Shown here: positions 6,721-15,341 of the stretch, one piece after another
Numbering within the stretch: position 1 is the first letter of the stretch
How the letters are laid out: each line of letters opens with the position of its first letter
Assembly: GCF_022808815.1 (NCBI RefSeq)
Contig: NZ_JAKZLC010000006.1
Span: forward strand, 62,001-126,000
Length of the DNA stretch: 64,000 nt
Source: Geothrix paludis
GTDB lineage: Bacteria; Acidobacteriota; Holophagae; Holophagales; Holophagaceae
Direction: 5' to 3'
The notes under the pieces: generated by a model
The model's database searches: none
Seen by the model: only the letters and a program-made list of their open reading frames with translations
What the model was told of the DNA's origin: nothing
Translations under genes and position numbers: made by a program

Positions 6721-7619
6721 GGGACTTGTATCGGGCCCTGGGATTCCAGGGCATCGTGACCGACCTCGCGGCGCTGGAACGGGCCCTCGATCAAGGCCTC
6801 CCCTCGGCGACGCGCGAGGCCCAGGCCCGGTTCGTGCTGCTCGATCCGGTTCGGAAAGCCCAGTACGATCAGGTGCTGACGTGCGTCCAGGACTTGTCGG
6901 AGGCCCGCTCGCGCCTGGGCCTGCCCCGGGACCCCTTCCTGTCCGGGCAGGTGCGGCCTCCTTCTGCGCGCAAACCCTCCGCGCCCGGGTGGGCGCATGG
7001 GGCGCGCTGGGCTGGATGGGTTGCCGCCATTGGCCTCATGCTAGTGGGCGTGCGAGTCTGGCCGCTCCCCCGTCCAGGTGGCAGACTCCCCGTCCCTCCT
7101 CCGGAGACGACCGCAGGGCAGCCTTCCGGCCCGAAGGACCCCGCTTCTCCCCCGGCATCACCCGGTGAGTCTCCCGCCCTTCCTCCGCCGGAGCACGGAT
7201 GGCTTCAGATGGGGCCCGAGGTCCGTCCCGCGGTGCCATGGCAGATCGAGACGGACCCAGGCCAGGATTACGTCCTGAGCCTCCTTGACGCGGGCACCCA
7301 GGCTGCGGTGCTCACGGTCTACCTTCACGGCGGGGAGCCCTATCGAGGCCTCGCGCCGGAAGGTGCGTTCGACCTGACCTACACCGTGGGTCCCCACTGG
7401 CTCGGGCCTGGACGGGGGTTCAAGGGGGGTAGCTCAGTGGTCCGGGCCTCGCAGACCTACCTGGTCCAGATAGGGCCGGATGACGCCTGGGTCTGGAGGC
7501 TCCGGCTCCATCCCAACGGCTGTGACGGATCCGCGGTCGCTCCCGTGGCGCCGCTGACCACCCTTCCCCTGCTCCCGAGCTCCAGGGAGGTCCCTGCGGC
7601 CCCCCTCGATCCGCTATGA
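6717..7619 (+). CDS. Membrane-anchored protein with degenerate J-like N terminus
   Basis: 300 residues. Residues 1-60 resemble a J domain in helix order (MRDLYRALGFQGIVTDLAAL, then LLDPVRKAQYDQVL as in J-domain helix IV), but no HPD tripeptide is present, so it is unlikely to activate DnaK itself. A membrane segment lies around 98-115 (WAGWVAAIGLMLVGVRVW), followed by a Pro-rich linker and an extracytoplasmic beta-rich domain (about 155-290). It is coupled by ATGA overlaps to both neighbours, so it probably works with the upstream J protein. Function otherwise unknown. Confidence 0.65.
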   Translation: MRDLYRALGFQGIVTDLAALERALDQGLPSATREAQARFVLLDPVRKAQYDQVLTCVQDLSEARSRLGLPRDPFLSGQVRPPSARKPSAPGWAHGARWAGWVAAIGLMLVGVRVWPLPRPGGRLPVPPPETTAGQPSGPKDPASPPASPGESPALPPPEHGWLQMGPEVRPAVPWQIETDPGQDYVLSLLDAGTQAAVLTVYLHGGEPYRGLAPEGAFDLTYTVGPHWLGPGRGFKGGSSVVRASQTYLVQIGPDDAWVWRLRLHPNGCDGSAVAPVAPLTTLPLLPSSREVPAAPLDPL

Positions 7620-8218
7620 TCTGGAAAGGTCCCCCCTCTATGCTCCTCGAGTATCTTGCAACGCAGCGAATGATCCGCGCTGGGATCCTGGTCTCCTGCC
7701 TCCTCGGAGGCCTCGGGGTCCGAGCCCAGGGGGCGGGGAGTGCGGCCTCGACGCCGGCACACCAGCCGACCCTGCAGGAATGGACCCGGCTCAGAGCCCT
7801 GGTCGCAGCGCTGACCACAGAGGAGGGCACCCGCAAAGTGTTCGGCAGTCAACGGAACTTGGCGGACGCCTTCAGCTCCGAGGAGCACTTCGCGACCTTC
7901 GTGGCGCCCTGGCGGGCCCGTCTGGCTCCCCTGCCCGCGACGCGACAGGAGGCGCCGGAGGTGGACGTGGACATCCGTTCGACGGCCGAGGGGACCACGG
8001 CCTGCCTGGTGACCTTCCACCACCAGGAGCCTGCCAATGCCATCACCATCCTGAGGACTCTCTGGCAGGACGACCATCTCCTCCGGGTGGTCTTCATGAA
8101 GGGGTTCACGAACGTCCGGCTCAGCAGCCCCTACCGCAACCGCATGGACGATGAGGATTACCAGGGCTCCCGCGGCGGTGGATATCGCCTTCCGGGTCGC
8201 TCCGGTATCCGCAGGTAA
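7616..8218 (+). CDS. Exported protein of unknown function
   Basis: 200 residues from the ATG at 7616, which overlaps the previous stop; an in-frame ATG at 7670 would begin directly with a signal peptide (MIRAGILVSCLLGGLGVRAQ) and may be the true start. The mature part has a helical region (about 50-100) and a beta region (VDVDIRSTAEGTTACLVTFH). The C terminus is Gly/Arg-rich. I do not recognise a family. As the last gene of the J-domain operon it may be the exported client or partner of the membrane protein before it. Confidence 0.6.
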   Translation: MIWKGPPSMLLEYLATQRMIRAGILVSCLLGGLGVRAQGAGSAASTPAHQPTLQEWTRLRALVAALTTEEGTRKVFGSQRNLADAFSSEEHFATFVAPWRARLAPLPATRQEAPEVDVDIRSTAEGTTACLVTFHHQEPANAITILRTLWQDDHLLRVVFMKGFTNVRLSSPYRNRMDDEDYQGSRGGGYRLPGRSGIRR

Positions 8219-8225
8219 GCCGGGC

Positions 8226-8261
8226 GGGAAGGCACGGAAGCGAGAGGCGCCGCGCCTTCCC
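8226..8261. terminator. Hairpin between converging genes
   Basis: GGGAAGGC (8226-8233) and GCCTTCCC (8254-8261) form eight base pairs around a 20-base loop, exactly between the stop at 8218 and the converging stop at 8270. No T-run follows on either strand; it probably serves both directions. Confidence 0.45.
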
Positions 8262-8269
8262 GGATCAGC

Positions 8270-9103
8270 TCAGAAGTGGATCTGCAGCTGGGCCATGGGC
8301 GCGGTGACGCGCTTGTTGGTGGCGGGGGCGGGGCCGTCGTTGTTCGGGCCGCCGAACTTGTTGTTCCAGTACTCGAAGCCGGGGCCGACGTAGACCTTCT
8401 TCTTGGTGCCGAAGAGGGGGCTGATGTCGAAGAGCAGGGAGAGGTTGGCCAGAGTCTCGGGCTTGGTCTCCACGCCGAAGCCGTCCTTGCCCTTGGCGCC
8501 CTCGTAGTTGGCGTAGCCCTTGAACTCGGCGCCCACCTGGCCCATCTGGAAGGGGATGCCCCAGGCGGCGGTGAGGTAGTACGTGGTCTTGAAGTCCACG
8601 GACCGGCCCACGATGCCGTTGTAGTTCTGCTCGTGGCAGGCCAGGAGGCCCAGGTCGAAGAAGCCGTCCGTCACCTTGAAGTTGAAGGTGGGGCCGGCGA
8701 CCAGGAAGCGCTTCTTGGAAGCGAAGGCATTGTCCTTGGAATTGAAATCGAAGCCGGCAGTGAGGGAGATGTCGCGCACGGGGCCGAAGCCGAGGTCGGT
8801 CTTCGTGAGCTTGCCGAGGCTCAAGGAGCCGCGGTAGAGCGCGTAGACCTCGTTGGCGCCGCTGTTTCCGCTGGCGGTGGGGTCGTTCCGGTCGGACATG
8901 AGCATGTCCACGTTGAAGAAGTTCGTGCCGTAGGCCCAGCCGCTGACGTGGCCGAGCTGGAGGATGTTCTTCTTCACGGTGCCGTCGATGCCGGGCTCGC
9001 GGAACTGGGTGCCGGTGCGGTAGCCGATGAAGGTGTCGCTCCAGTCGGCGGCGGCCAGGGGCAGGGCGGCCGCTACGAGGAGGGCGAGGGCGAGCTTGGT
9101 CAT
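8270..9103 (-). CDS. Tsx-like outer-membrane nucleoside channel
   Basis: 277 residues with a signal peptide (MTKLALALLVAAALPLAAA) and alternating beta-strand pattern ending in a C-terminal Phe (LQIHF), the insertion signal of outer-membrane barrels. WSDTFIGYRTGTQFREPG and LGHVSGWAYGTNFFNVDMLM match the N-terminal strands of the Tsx/OmpK family, and YVGPGFEYWNNKFG the last hairpins. Tsx channels pass nucleosides and nucleobases. The gene lies 25 bases downstream of a purine permease gene and is followed by a second nucleobase permease upstream, so the three form a nucleobase uptake set. Confidence 0.85.
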   Translation of the reverse strand: MTKLALALLVAAALPLAAADWSDTFIGYRTGTQFREPGIDGTVKKNILQLGHVSGWAYGTNFFNVDMLMSDRNDPTASGNSGANEVYALYRGSLSLGKLTKTDLGFGPVRDISLTAGFDFNSKDNAFASKKRFLVAGPTFNFKVTDGFFDLGLLACHEQNYNGIVGRSVDFKTTYYLTAAWGIPFQMGQVGAEFKGYANYEGAKGKDGFGVETKPETLANLSLLFDISPLFGTKKKVYVGPGFEYWNNKFGGPNNDGPAPATNKRVTAPMAQLQIHF

Positions 9104-9128
9104 GGGTTCTCCAGGTTGGGGCGAGGTC

Positions 9129-10547
9129 CTAGGCGGACAGGAAGAGCAGCTTGAGGAGGAAGATGACCGAGAGCACGAGGATGATCGGGTTGATCTCCTT
9201 GAAGCGCCCGGTGGCGGCCTTCAGCACGGTGTAGGCGATCATGCCGAGGGCGATGCCGTTGACGATGGAGAAGGTGAAGGGCATGACCACCACCGCCAGG
9301 TAGGCGGGGATGGCGTCGGTAACGTCGTCGAAGCGGATCTCCTTGATCTCCGACAGCATGAAGAAGCCGATCATCATGAGGGCCGGGGCCGTGGCCTGGA
9401 GCGGCACCATGAGGAAGAGGGGCGAGAGGAAGAGGGCGAGCGCCAGCCAGCCCGCCACCACCAGGGCCGTGAGGCCCGTCTTGCCGCCCTCGGCCACGCC
9501 CGAGGCGCTCTCGATGTAGGCGGTGATGGCCGTGGTGCCGAACATGGAGGCGAAGGTGGTGCCCACGGCGTCGGCCATGAAGGCCTTCGACGCGCCGGGG
9601 AACTTGCCCTCCTTGTCCAGCAGCTTGCCCTGGGCGCCGATGCCCATGAGCGTGCCGATGGTGTCGAACATGTCCACGAAGAGCAGGGTGAACAGGATGA
9701 TGAAGATGTTGATCATGCCGCCCAGGGACCTGGTCCAGCTCCAGTCGTACTGGAACATCTTCGGCCAGCTGGGGATCTGGAAGAGCGTGCCCTTGGGCAG
9801 GTGGGTGAAGCCGCCGCCGAAGCTCACGGGCAGCAGGCCCACCAGGGTGATGGCCAGGATGCCCAGGAGGATGGCGCCCTTCACGCGCTTGGCCACCAGC
9901 ACGGCGATGAGGAAGAGGCCCACCACGGACCAGAAGGCCGGGGTGAGGTGGCCGTGGTCCCAGAACTTCGCGATGAAGAGGTTGTTCACGTCATGCAGGC
10001 CGAAGAGGGCCGAGGGGTCGTTCTTCAGCACCGGGAAGATCGCGTCGGGCTCGAACTTCAGGCCCACCTGGGTGACGCCGGAATCCACGAAGCCGATGAT
10101 GGCGATGAAGAGGCCGATGCCCACGGAGATGCCCTTCTTCAGCGAGAAGGGGATGGCGTCCATGAACGCCTCGCGCACCTTCATGGCGCTGAGGGCGATG
10201 AAGACGAGGCCCTCCAGCAGCAGGGCCGTGAGGGCCACCTGGATGGTGTAGCCCATGCCGCCCTGGTTGGCCGGCGCGCAGACCGTGAACGCGAAGAAGG
10301 CCGAGAGGCCGATGCCCGAGGCGAAGGCGATGGGCAGGTTCGCGTAGAAGGCGCCGATGAGGGTGGCGAGGATGGCGCAGATCACGAAGGCGGTGAAGCC
10401 CTGCGCCGGGGCGATGCCCGCCACCTTGAGGAAGGCGTTGGGGATCAGCGAGATCACATAGGCCATCGAGATGAAGGTGGTGGTGCCCGCGAGCACCTCC
10501 GTGGCCACCGTGGTGCCCTTGGCCTTCAGACCAAAAAACCGTTCCAT
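9129..10547 (-). CDS. NCS2-family purine permease (AzgA type)
   Basis: 472 residues with about 12 to 14 membrane segments. The N terminus (MERFFGLKAKGTTVATE, FISMAYVISLIPN) and ASGIGLSAFFAFTV, VDMFDTIGTLMGIG and TAYIESASGVAEGGKTG match the AzgA branch of NCS2 carriers, which bring in adenine, guanine or hypoxanthine with protons at the inner membrane. Length is normal for the family. It lies between the uracil permease gene and the Tsx-like porin gene on the same strand, consistent with an operon. Confidence 0.9.
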   Translation of the reverse strand: MERFFGLKAKGTTVATEVLAGTTTFISMAYVISLIPNAFLKVAGIAPAQGFTAFVICAILATLIGAFYANLPIAFASGIGLSAFFAFTVCAPANQGGMGYTIQVALTALLLEGLVFIALSAMKVREAFMDAIPFSLKKGISVGIGLFIAIIGFVDSGVTQVGLKFEPDAIFPVLKNDPSALFGLHDVNNLFIAKFWDHGHLTPAFWSVVGLFLIAVLVAKRVKGAILLGILAITLVGLLPVSFGGGFTHLPKGTLFQIPSWPKMFQYDWSWTRSLGGMINIFIILFTLLFVDMFDTIGTLMGIGAQGKLLDKEGKFPGASKAFMADAVGTTFASMFGTTAITAYIESASGVAEGGKTGLTALVVAGWLALALFLSPLFLMVPLQATAPALMMIGFFMLSEIKEIRFDDVTDAIPAYLAVVVMPFTFSIVNGIALGMIAYTVLKAATGRFKEINPIILVLSVIFLLKLLFLSA

Positions 10548-10575
10548 GCGGTACTCCTCGAAAGGGGTGAAGGGA

Positions 10576-11856
10576 TCAGGATTGTGTTTCGGTGTCGTTG
10601 CTAAGGCCTAGGTGGTCGAGGCCCCAGAAGAGCAGGCTGAGGACGATGGCCACCACCGTGCCCAGGGCCATGCCCTTGAGCTCCACGGTGCCCAGCTTCA
10701 CGGCCGCGCCGCTGATGCCGCTGATGAGCACCACTGAGGTGAGGATCAGGTTGCGGGACTGGGTGTAGTCCACCTGCTTCTCGATGAGCATGCGGATGCC
10801 CGCGGCGGCGATGACGCCGAAGAGCAGGATGCAGACGCCGCCCATGACGGGCACCGGGATGCTCCGGATGAGGGCCGCCAGCTTCCCGGAGAAGGAGACC
10901 AGGATGGCGATGACGGCCGTGCCGCCGATGACCCACACGCTGTAGACCTTGGTGATGGCCATGACGCCGATGTTCTCGCCATAGGTGGTGTTGGGCGTGG
11001 CCCCGACCAGGCCCGAGAGCACGTTGGAGAGGCCGTCGCCCAGCAGGGAGCGGTGCAGGCCGGGGTTCTTCATCAGATCCTTGCCCACGATGTTCCCCGT
11101 CACCACCAGGTGCCCCACGTGCTCCGCCAGGACCACCAGTGCGGCGGGCAGGATGATGAGGATGGCCTGCAGGTTGTAGGTGGGCGCGTAGAGCGTGGGC
11201 ACCTGGAACCAGGGCGCCAGGCGCACGGACTGGAGGTCCACCACGCCGAGCCCCAGCGAGATCAGGTAGCCCGCGATGACGCCCAGCAGCACGGGGATCA
11301 CCGCCAGGAACCCGCGCAGCAGGATGGAGGCCAGGATGGTCACGGCCAGGGTGGACAGCGAGACCACCAGGGCCAGCCGCAGCGGCATGCCCAGCACGGC
11401 GGGACCGGCCGTGAGCCCGGCCATGTTGGTGGCCACGGGGGCCAGCTCCAGGCCGATGATGGCCACGATGGCGCCCATGGCGGCCGGGGGAAAGATGATG
11501 TCGATCCACCGGGTGCCCGCCACGCGCACCACCTGGGAGAGCAGGATGAAGATGAGGCCGAAGACGATGAAGCCGCCCTGGGCGGCAGAGTAGCTCAGTC
11601 CTGCCGCCAGCACTGCGAAGACCGGCGAGAGGAAGGCGAAGCTCGAGCCCAGGTAGGCGGGAATGCGGCCCTTGGCCACCACCAGGTAGATCAGCGTGCC
11701 CACGCCGTTCATCAGCAGGCAGGTGGCCGGGTTCACCTTGAAGAGGAAGGGCACCAGCACCGTGGCGCCGAACATGGCGAACAGGTGCTGGAGGCTCAGG
11801 GGCGCGGTCTGCAGCAGAGGCAGGCGTTCGTCGACGTCGATGGTGCGGCGCTGCAT
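10576..11856 (-). CDS. uraA: Uracil permease (UraA type)
   Basis: 426 residues from the ATG at 11856. The N terminus (RRTIDVDERLPLLQT, LSLQHLFAMFGATVLVPFLF) and PAYLGSSFAFLSPV, FPPAAMGAIVAIIGLEL, GATPNTTYGENIGVMAITKV match UraA closely. UraA is a proton-coupled uracil carrier of the NCS2 family with 14 membrane segments. I chose 11856 because the family begins here; an in-frame ATG at 11955 with AGAGGA before it would add 33 non-conserved residues. It heads the nucleobase uptake operon. Confidence 0.9.
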   Translation of the reverse strand: MQRRTIDVDERLPLLQTAPLSLQHLFAMFGATVLVPFLFKVNPATCLLMNGVGTLIYLVVAKGRIPAYLGSSFAFLSPVFAVLAAGLSYSAAQGGFIVFGLIFILLSQVVRVAGTRWIDIIFPPAAMGAIVAIIGLELAPVATNMAGLTAGPAVLGMPLRLALVVSLSTLAVTILASILLRGFLAVIPVLLGVIAGYLISLGLGVVDLQSVRLAPWFQVPTLYAPTYNLQAILIILPAALVVLAEHVGHLVVTGNIVGKDLMKNPGLHRSLLGDGLSNVLSGLVGATPNTTYGENIGVMAITKVYSVWVIGGTAVIAILVSFSGKLAALIRSIPVPVMGGVCILLFGVIAAAGIRMLIEKQVDYTQSRNLILTSVVLISGISGAAVKLGTVELKGMALGTVVAIVLSLLFWGLDHLGLSNDTETQS

Positions 11857-12000
11857 GGGGGCCTCGGCGGGTGAGGACCTTGTGAAGGCACCGCGGGGTG
11901 GCGCCTGGCTCCGGGGCCCGGGGAGGGTCCCTTCGGTCCGGAGGCACAAGGACATTTCAATTGTCCTCTGCTTGGACGTTTGCAGTCGTCACATTATGTT
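11857..12000 (-). promoter_or_regulatory. Leader of the nucleobase transport operon
   Basis: The minus strand has a -10-like CATAAT just upstream (11998-11993) and then an inverted repeat AGGACA-N7-TGTCCT around 11948-11966. A second initiation site (AGAGGA then ATG at 11955) lies in this hairpin, in frame with uraA. The arrangement would allow translational or antitermination control, as is usual for pyrimidine genes, but I see no known riboswitch core. Confidence 0.3.
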
Positions 12001-12061
12001 TTTTCCAGGCACCATGCGCGATGCGCCCCATGCGATGGCCTGCGGGGCGGGAACAAGGGCT

Positions 12062-13600
12062 CTAGCGGGATCCCCGTCCGCGGCCCGTCGCGACGCCCTG
12101 GGGGACCTTCGCCTCCTCCCGGGGCCGCCCGGCGGCCTTCCTCAGGAACTGCTTCGTGGACATGAACTCCAGCATGGCCTCGAAGGCGTCCGCTGGCTGG
12201 GGTCGCCCCAGCAGGAAACCCTGGAGGCAGTCGCAGCCGAGCAGCTCCAGGGCGTCGCGCTGGACCTCGGTCTCCACGCCCTCGGCCACCACCGTGAGGT
12301 TGAGGCTGTGGGCGAGCTGGATCACCGCGCGCACGATGGCGTCGGAGGAGAGGGCCGGATCCTCGGACTGCAGCGCGGCGATGAAGGACTGGTCCAGCTT
12401 CAGGGTGGTGATGGGCAGGCGCTGGAGGTAGCCCAGAGAGCTGTAGCCCGTGCCGAAATCGTCGATGGCGATCCGCGTGCCGATCTCCCGCAGCCGGTGG
12501 AGCGGCGCCAGGTCCTCGTGGCCCTGCCGCATGACCAGGCTCTCCGTGAGCTCCAGCTCCAGGCACCCCGGCTCCAGGCCCGTGTCCGCCAGGGCCCGGG
12601 CCACACAGGCATCCCAGTCCCCGTTGGCGAACTGGAGGACGGAGACGTTCACGGCGAGGATCAGCGGGGAGGGGCTGATGGTCTGCCACTTGGCCATCTG
12701 GCCGCAGGCCTCGCGGAGCGCCCACTCGCCGATGGGCAGGATGAGGCGGCTCTCCTCGGCCAGGGGGATGAACTTCACGGGGGGCACGGCGCCCAGCAGC
12801 GGGTGGTTCCAGCGCATCAGCGCCTCGGCTCCTGCGAGGCGGCCGTCCATGAAGAACTGGGGCTGGTAGTACATCTGCAGCTCGCCGTTCTGCAGGGCGC
12901 TCCGCAGGCAGCTCTCCAGCTCCTGCCGCTCCAGGGAGACTTCGTTGAGGGTGCTGGTGAAGCACTCGATGCGGTTGCCGCCGCGCTCCTTGGCGCGGAC
13001 CAGGGCGGATTCCGCATGGGCCTCCAGGATGTGGGCGTCCATGCCGTCGTTGGGGAAGACGCAGACGCCGATGCTGGCGGTGAGGTCGATCTCCCGGGAC
13101 CCGGCGCGGAAGGGCACCTGGAGGGCCTCCAGGAGCTTCTGGCCCACCCGGGCGGCGGCCACCACATCCTTGATCTCCTGGAGCAGGACCAGGAACCGGT
13201 CGCCGCCCATGCAGGCGAGCGTGTCGCCCTGGCGCAGGGCCTCCTGGAGGCGCTGGCCGAGGAGGCGCAGCACCTCATCGCCCCCCGGGTGCCCCAGCAG
13301 GTCGTTGACGCGCTTGAAGCGGTCCACGTCCAGGAGGAGGACGGCGACGATGTGCCCGTGCCGCTGGGCCACCAGCAGGGCCTGGGACAGCCGGTCCGCG
13401 AAATGCCGATGGTTGGGAAGGCTGGTGACTCCGTCCAGCAGGCTCAGCTCGGACACCCGCTGCTCCAGAGCCTGGATACGCCGCTCGGCGTTCCGGAGGC
13501 GGCCGATCGCATCGAGACGGTCGATCTTGAGCATAAAGCCCTTGAGATCCAGACCGTGGGGACGCTCGTTCGGCAAATGGGCTCCGGAAGACAAATCCAT
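12062..13600 (-). CDS. GGDEF-EAL protein, probable c-di-GMP phosphodiesterase
   Basis: 512 residues. After a short coiled coil (about 30-55) comes a GGDEF domain (about 55-210) whose signature reads GGDRF (CMGGDRFLVLL) instead of GG(D/E)EF, so cyclase activity is probably lost. The EAL domain (about 230-480) keeps the catalytic set: AEALMRW, ELTESLV, DDFGTGYSSLGYLQ, KLDQSFI, AEGVET, QGFLLGRP. It should hydrolyse c-di-GMP in the cytosol. There is no membrane or obvious sensory domain. Located next to the exopolysaccharide locus, it could tune its output. An in-frame Met 22 codons further in is an alternative start. Confidence 0.85.
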   Translation of the reverse strand: MDLSSGAHLPNERPHGLDLKGFMLKIDRLDAIGRLRNAERRIQALEQRVSELSLLDGVTSLPNHRHFADRLSQALLVAQRHGHIVAVLLLDVDRFKRVNDLLGHPGGDEVLRLLGQRLQEALRQGDTLACMGGDRFLVLLQEIKDVVAAARVGQKLLEALQVPFRAGSREIDLTASIGVCVFPNDGMDAHILEAHAESALVRAKERGGNRIECFTSTLNEVSLERQELESCLRSALQNGELQMYYQPQFFMDGRLAGAEALMRWNHPLLGAVPPVKFIPLAEESRLILPIGEWALREACGQMAKWQTISPSPLILAVNVSVLQFANGDWDACVARALADTGLEPGCLELELTESLVMRQGHEDLAPLHRLREIGTRIAIDDFGTGYSSLGYLQRLPITTLKLDQSFIAALQSEDPALSSDAIVRAVIQLAHSLNLTVVAEGVETEVQRDALELLGCDCLQGFLLGRPQPADAFEAMLEFMSTKQFLRKAAGRPREEAKVPQGVATGRGRGSR

Positions 13601-13922
13601 CCTAAGGCGCTCGTGAGAACAGCGCCACGGGGAATGGATTGCCCCAAGAAAAAAGCGTTGAACGGAACCTGATTCGGAATCTAACGCCCGGTGAGGCCGG
13701 CGCGGCTGGCCAGGGCCCCTTCGAGGACCGTCGTGTACGTCCGCGAAGCTCTCAGAACCGGACGAGGCCCCACCCTCGCTGGCCGGATGGGCGGTCGCGG
13801 GGAGCGGGGCCGGGCATCCATTCGAATGGCGCGATGGAGGCCGCTTCCTGGATCAAAGATCCCTCTTCAAGGGCGAGCCGGGGGCACCGCCCTCCCGGGG
13901 CTTGGCCGGGGGTCGGGGCGGA
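13601..13922. other. 322-bp gap without a supported gene
   Basis: Upstream region of the GGDEF-EAL gene and downstream region of the beta-helix gene, both minus strand. Near 13632-13650 GGGG-C-AAT-CC-ATT-CCCC on the minus strand is a near-palindrome that could be an operator. I see no convincing promoter hexamers, RNA gene or coding pattern in the rest. Confidence 0.4.
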
Positions 13923-15131
13923 TCATGGCGGCACCCCGTTGCTGGAGAGGGTGTTGTCCGTGATGCTGTTGCCCGAGGACAGGTACTCGAGAATGCCGTT
14001 CCGCCCGTTGCTGGTCACGGTGTTGCGGGTGACGGTGGTGCCCGCGACGCCGTTCCTCAGGTAGATGCCGTACCCCACGTTGCTTTGGACGGTGTTGTTC
14101 TTCACGACATGGCCACCGGTGTTGGAGGCCTCGAGGCCGCTGCGGGGGCCCGAGCTGAGACTGCTCACGCCATTGCCGCTCATGGTGTTGCCGTCGATCA
14201 CCACGCTGTAGATGAAGGCCAGGCCGGAATAGGCGATGGGCACCCCCACCTCGATGCCGTCGCCCGCGTTGTTCGTGAAGACGCAACCCGTGATCAGCAC
14301 GTTGTTGACCGTCTGGCCGCTGTTCGGCTCGATGTCGAGGCCGTCCTCGGGAAGGGTGCCGCCGGTGTTGACGAAGCGGGAATCCCGGACGATGACGCCG
14401 TTCCCCCCGGTGATGGAGAGCCCCTGGCGGCGGTTGTGGTCCGCGGTGACGTGGCAGAGGGTCACGTCGCTGGCATCGGTCACCGTGAACCCGTCGCCCC
14501 AGCATTCCCTCGCGGTGACCCCCACCACGGCGATGTGCTGGGCGCCGCCCGTGATCCGGAGTCCCATGCCCTGCTCGCCGGTGGTGCCCGTGTGGGCGCT
14601 GCGCTCGCCCAGGAGGGTGCCTCCCAGGATGTTCACGTTCGAGACCCCGGACACCCGCAGGATGGTGTAGTTGTCCGCGCCGTTCGGGATGGCTGCCAGC
14701 ACCGCGCCGCTGTCGAGGGAGAGGGTCATGCCGCTTCTCAGGAGCAGGGAGGCGAGGGCGTTCACCCGGTAGGTTCCCGCCGGGACCGAGACCGTGCCCC
14801 CGGTGCCGCCGACGACATCGATGGCCTTCTGCAGGGCGGCCGTGTCATCGGTGGTCCCGTCGCCCTTGGCGCCGTAGGGCGCATCCTTGACGTTCACGAC
14901 CAGGGAGGATGTGGGCGTGGGGGTGCAGCTCGCCGTCGGCGGCGCGACCCCCCCCGTCGCTCCGGAGGATCCACTTCCGTGGCACGTGCACAGGAGGAGT
15001 CCCCCGCCGACCGCCAGGCCCCCGACCACGCCTTTCCACTTGGGTGGCAGGTAGACCCCTCGGGAAGCGGATCCGGCCTGGCGGCGCCCTCGGATCCCGG
15101 GGCCTGGGGGTGGAAGGGGATGGGGCTGCAT
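13923..15131 (-). CDS. Secreted right-handed beta-helix protein (pectate-lyase fold)
   Basis: 402 residues. A membrane-targeting segment near 20-40 (GGLAVGGGLLLCTCHGSG) may end in a lipid-modified Cys. Then the N-terminal cap typical of polysaccharide-acting beta-helices, DAPYGAKGDGTTDDTAALQK, and about ten parallel beta-helix turns (NNAGDGIEVGV, NNTVQSNVGYGIYLRNG, NSITDNTLSSNG). Such proteins bind or cleave acidic polysaccharides, or epimerise them; no catalytic residues can be assigned. ATG 15131 was chosen because AGAGG sits six bases before it. It is a close paralogue of the protein at 42926-44113 and is divergent from the wza-like gene. Confidence 0.75.
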   Translation of the reverse strand: MQPHPLPPPGPGIRGRRQAGSASRGVYLPPKWKGVVGGLAVGGGLLLCTCHGSGSSGATGGVAPPTASCTPTPTSSLVVNVKDAPYGAKGDGTTDDTAALQKAIDVVGGTGGTVSVPAGTYRVNALASLLLRSGMTLSLDSGAVLAAIPNGADNYTILRVSGVSNVNILGGTLLGERSAHTGTTGEQGMGLRITGGAQHIAVVGVTARECWGDGFTVTDASDVTLCHVTADHNRRQGLSITGGNGVIVRDSRFVNTGGTLPEDGLDIEPNSGQTVNNVLITGCVFTNNAGDGIEVGVPIAYSGLAFIYSVVIDGNTMSGNGVSSLSSGPRSGLEASNTGGHVVKNNTVQSNVGYGIYLRNGVAGTTVTRNTVTSNGRNGILEYLSSGNSITDNTLSSNGVPP

Positions 15132-15192
15132 GGAGGGCCTCTGGATGGGAACCATATCATCCACTAACTCGCTCAAGCGTGCTGATTTTCCT

Positions 15193-15222
15193 TGCGAGCT
15201 TCTGGTAAATAGCGATATATCT
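15193..15222 (+). promoter_or_regulatory. Candidate sigma-70 promoter of the export operon
   Basis: TTGCGA (15193-15198) and TATATC (15217-15222) are separated by 18 bases (17 if ATATAT is used) in the AT-rich part of the divergent gap 15132-15341. It would drive the wza-wzb-wzc-like genes with a leader of about 110 bases. Confidence 0.45.
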
Positions 15223-15341
15223 ATCAGCTCCTCTCGGAGACTGCCGTGTGTCCACAAGACCCGTCTAGTGCCCGGATTCAAACCGTCGGTTCTGCACCCT
15301 CCGCCTCGCGGCATCCCGCGGTTCCAGGCCGGGGGACGGAG

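Noticed and set aside
9027-10604. 525-codon plus-strand frame
   Set aside because: Antisense of the purine permease gene; the Glu/Gly/His-rich translation has no recognisable fold, whereas the minus strand encodes a clear NCS2 carrier.
11857-12061. Purine or pyrimidine riboswitch upstream of uraA
   Set aside because: I looked for a purine riboswitch core and other known metabolite-binding cores and found only a short inverted repeat.
11696-13672. 658-codon plus-strand frame
   Set aside because: Antisense of the GGDEF-EAL gene and part of uraA; no family resemblance.
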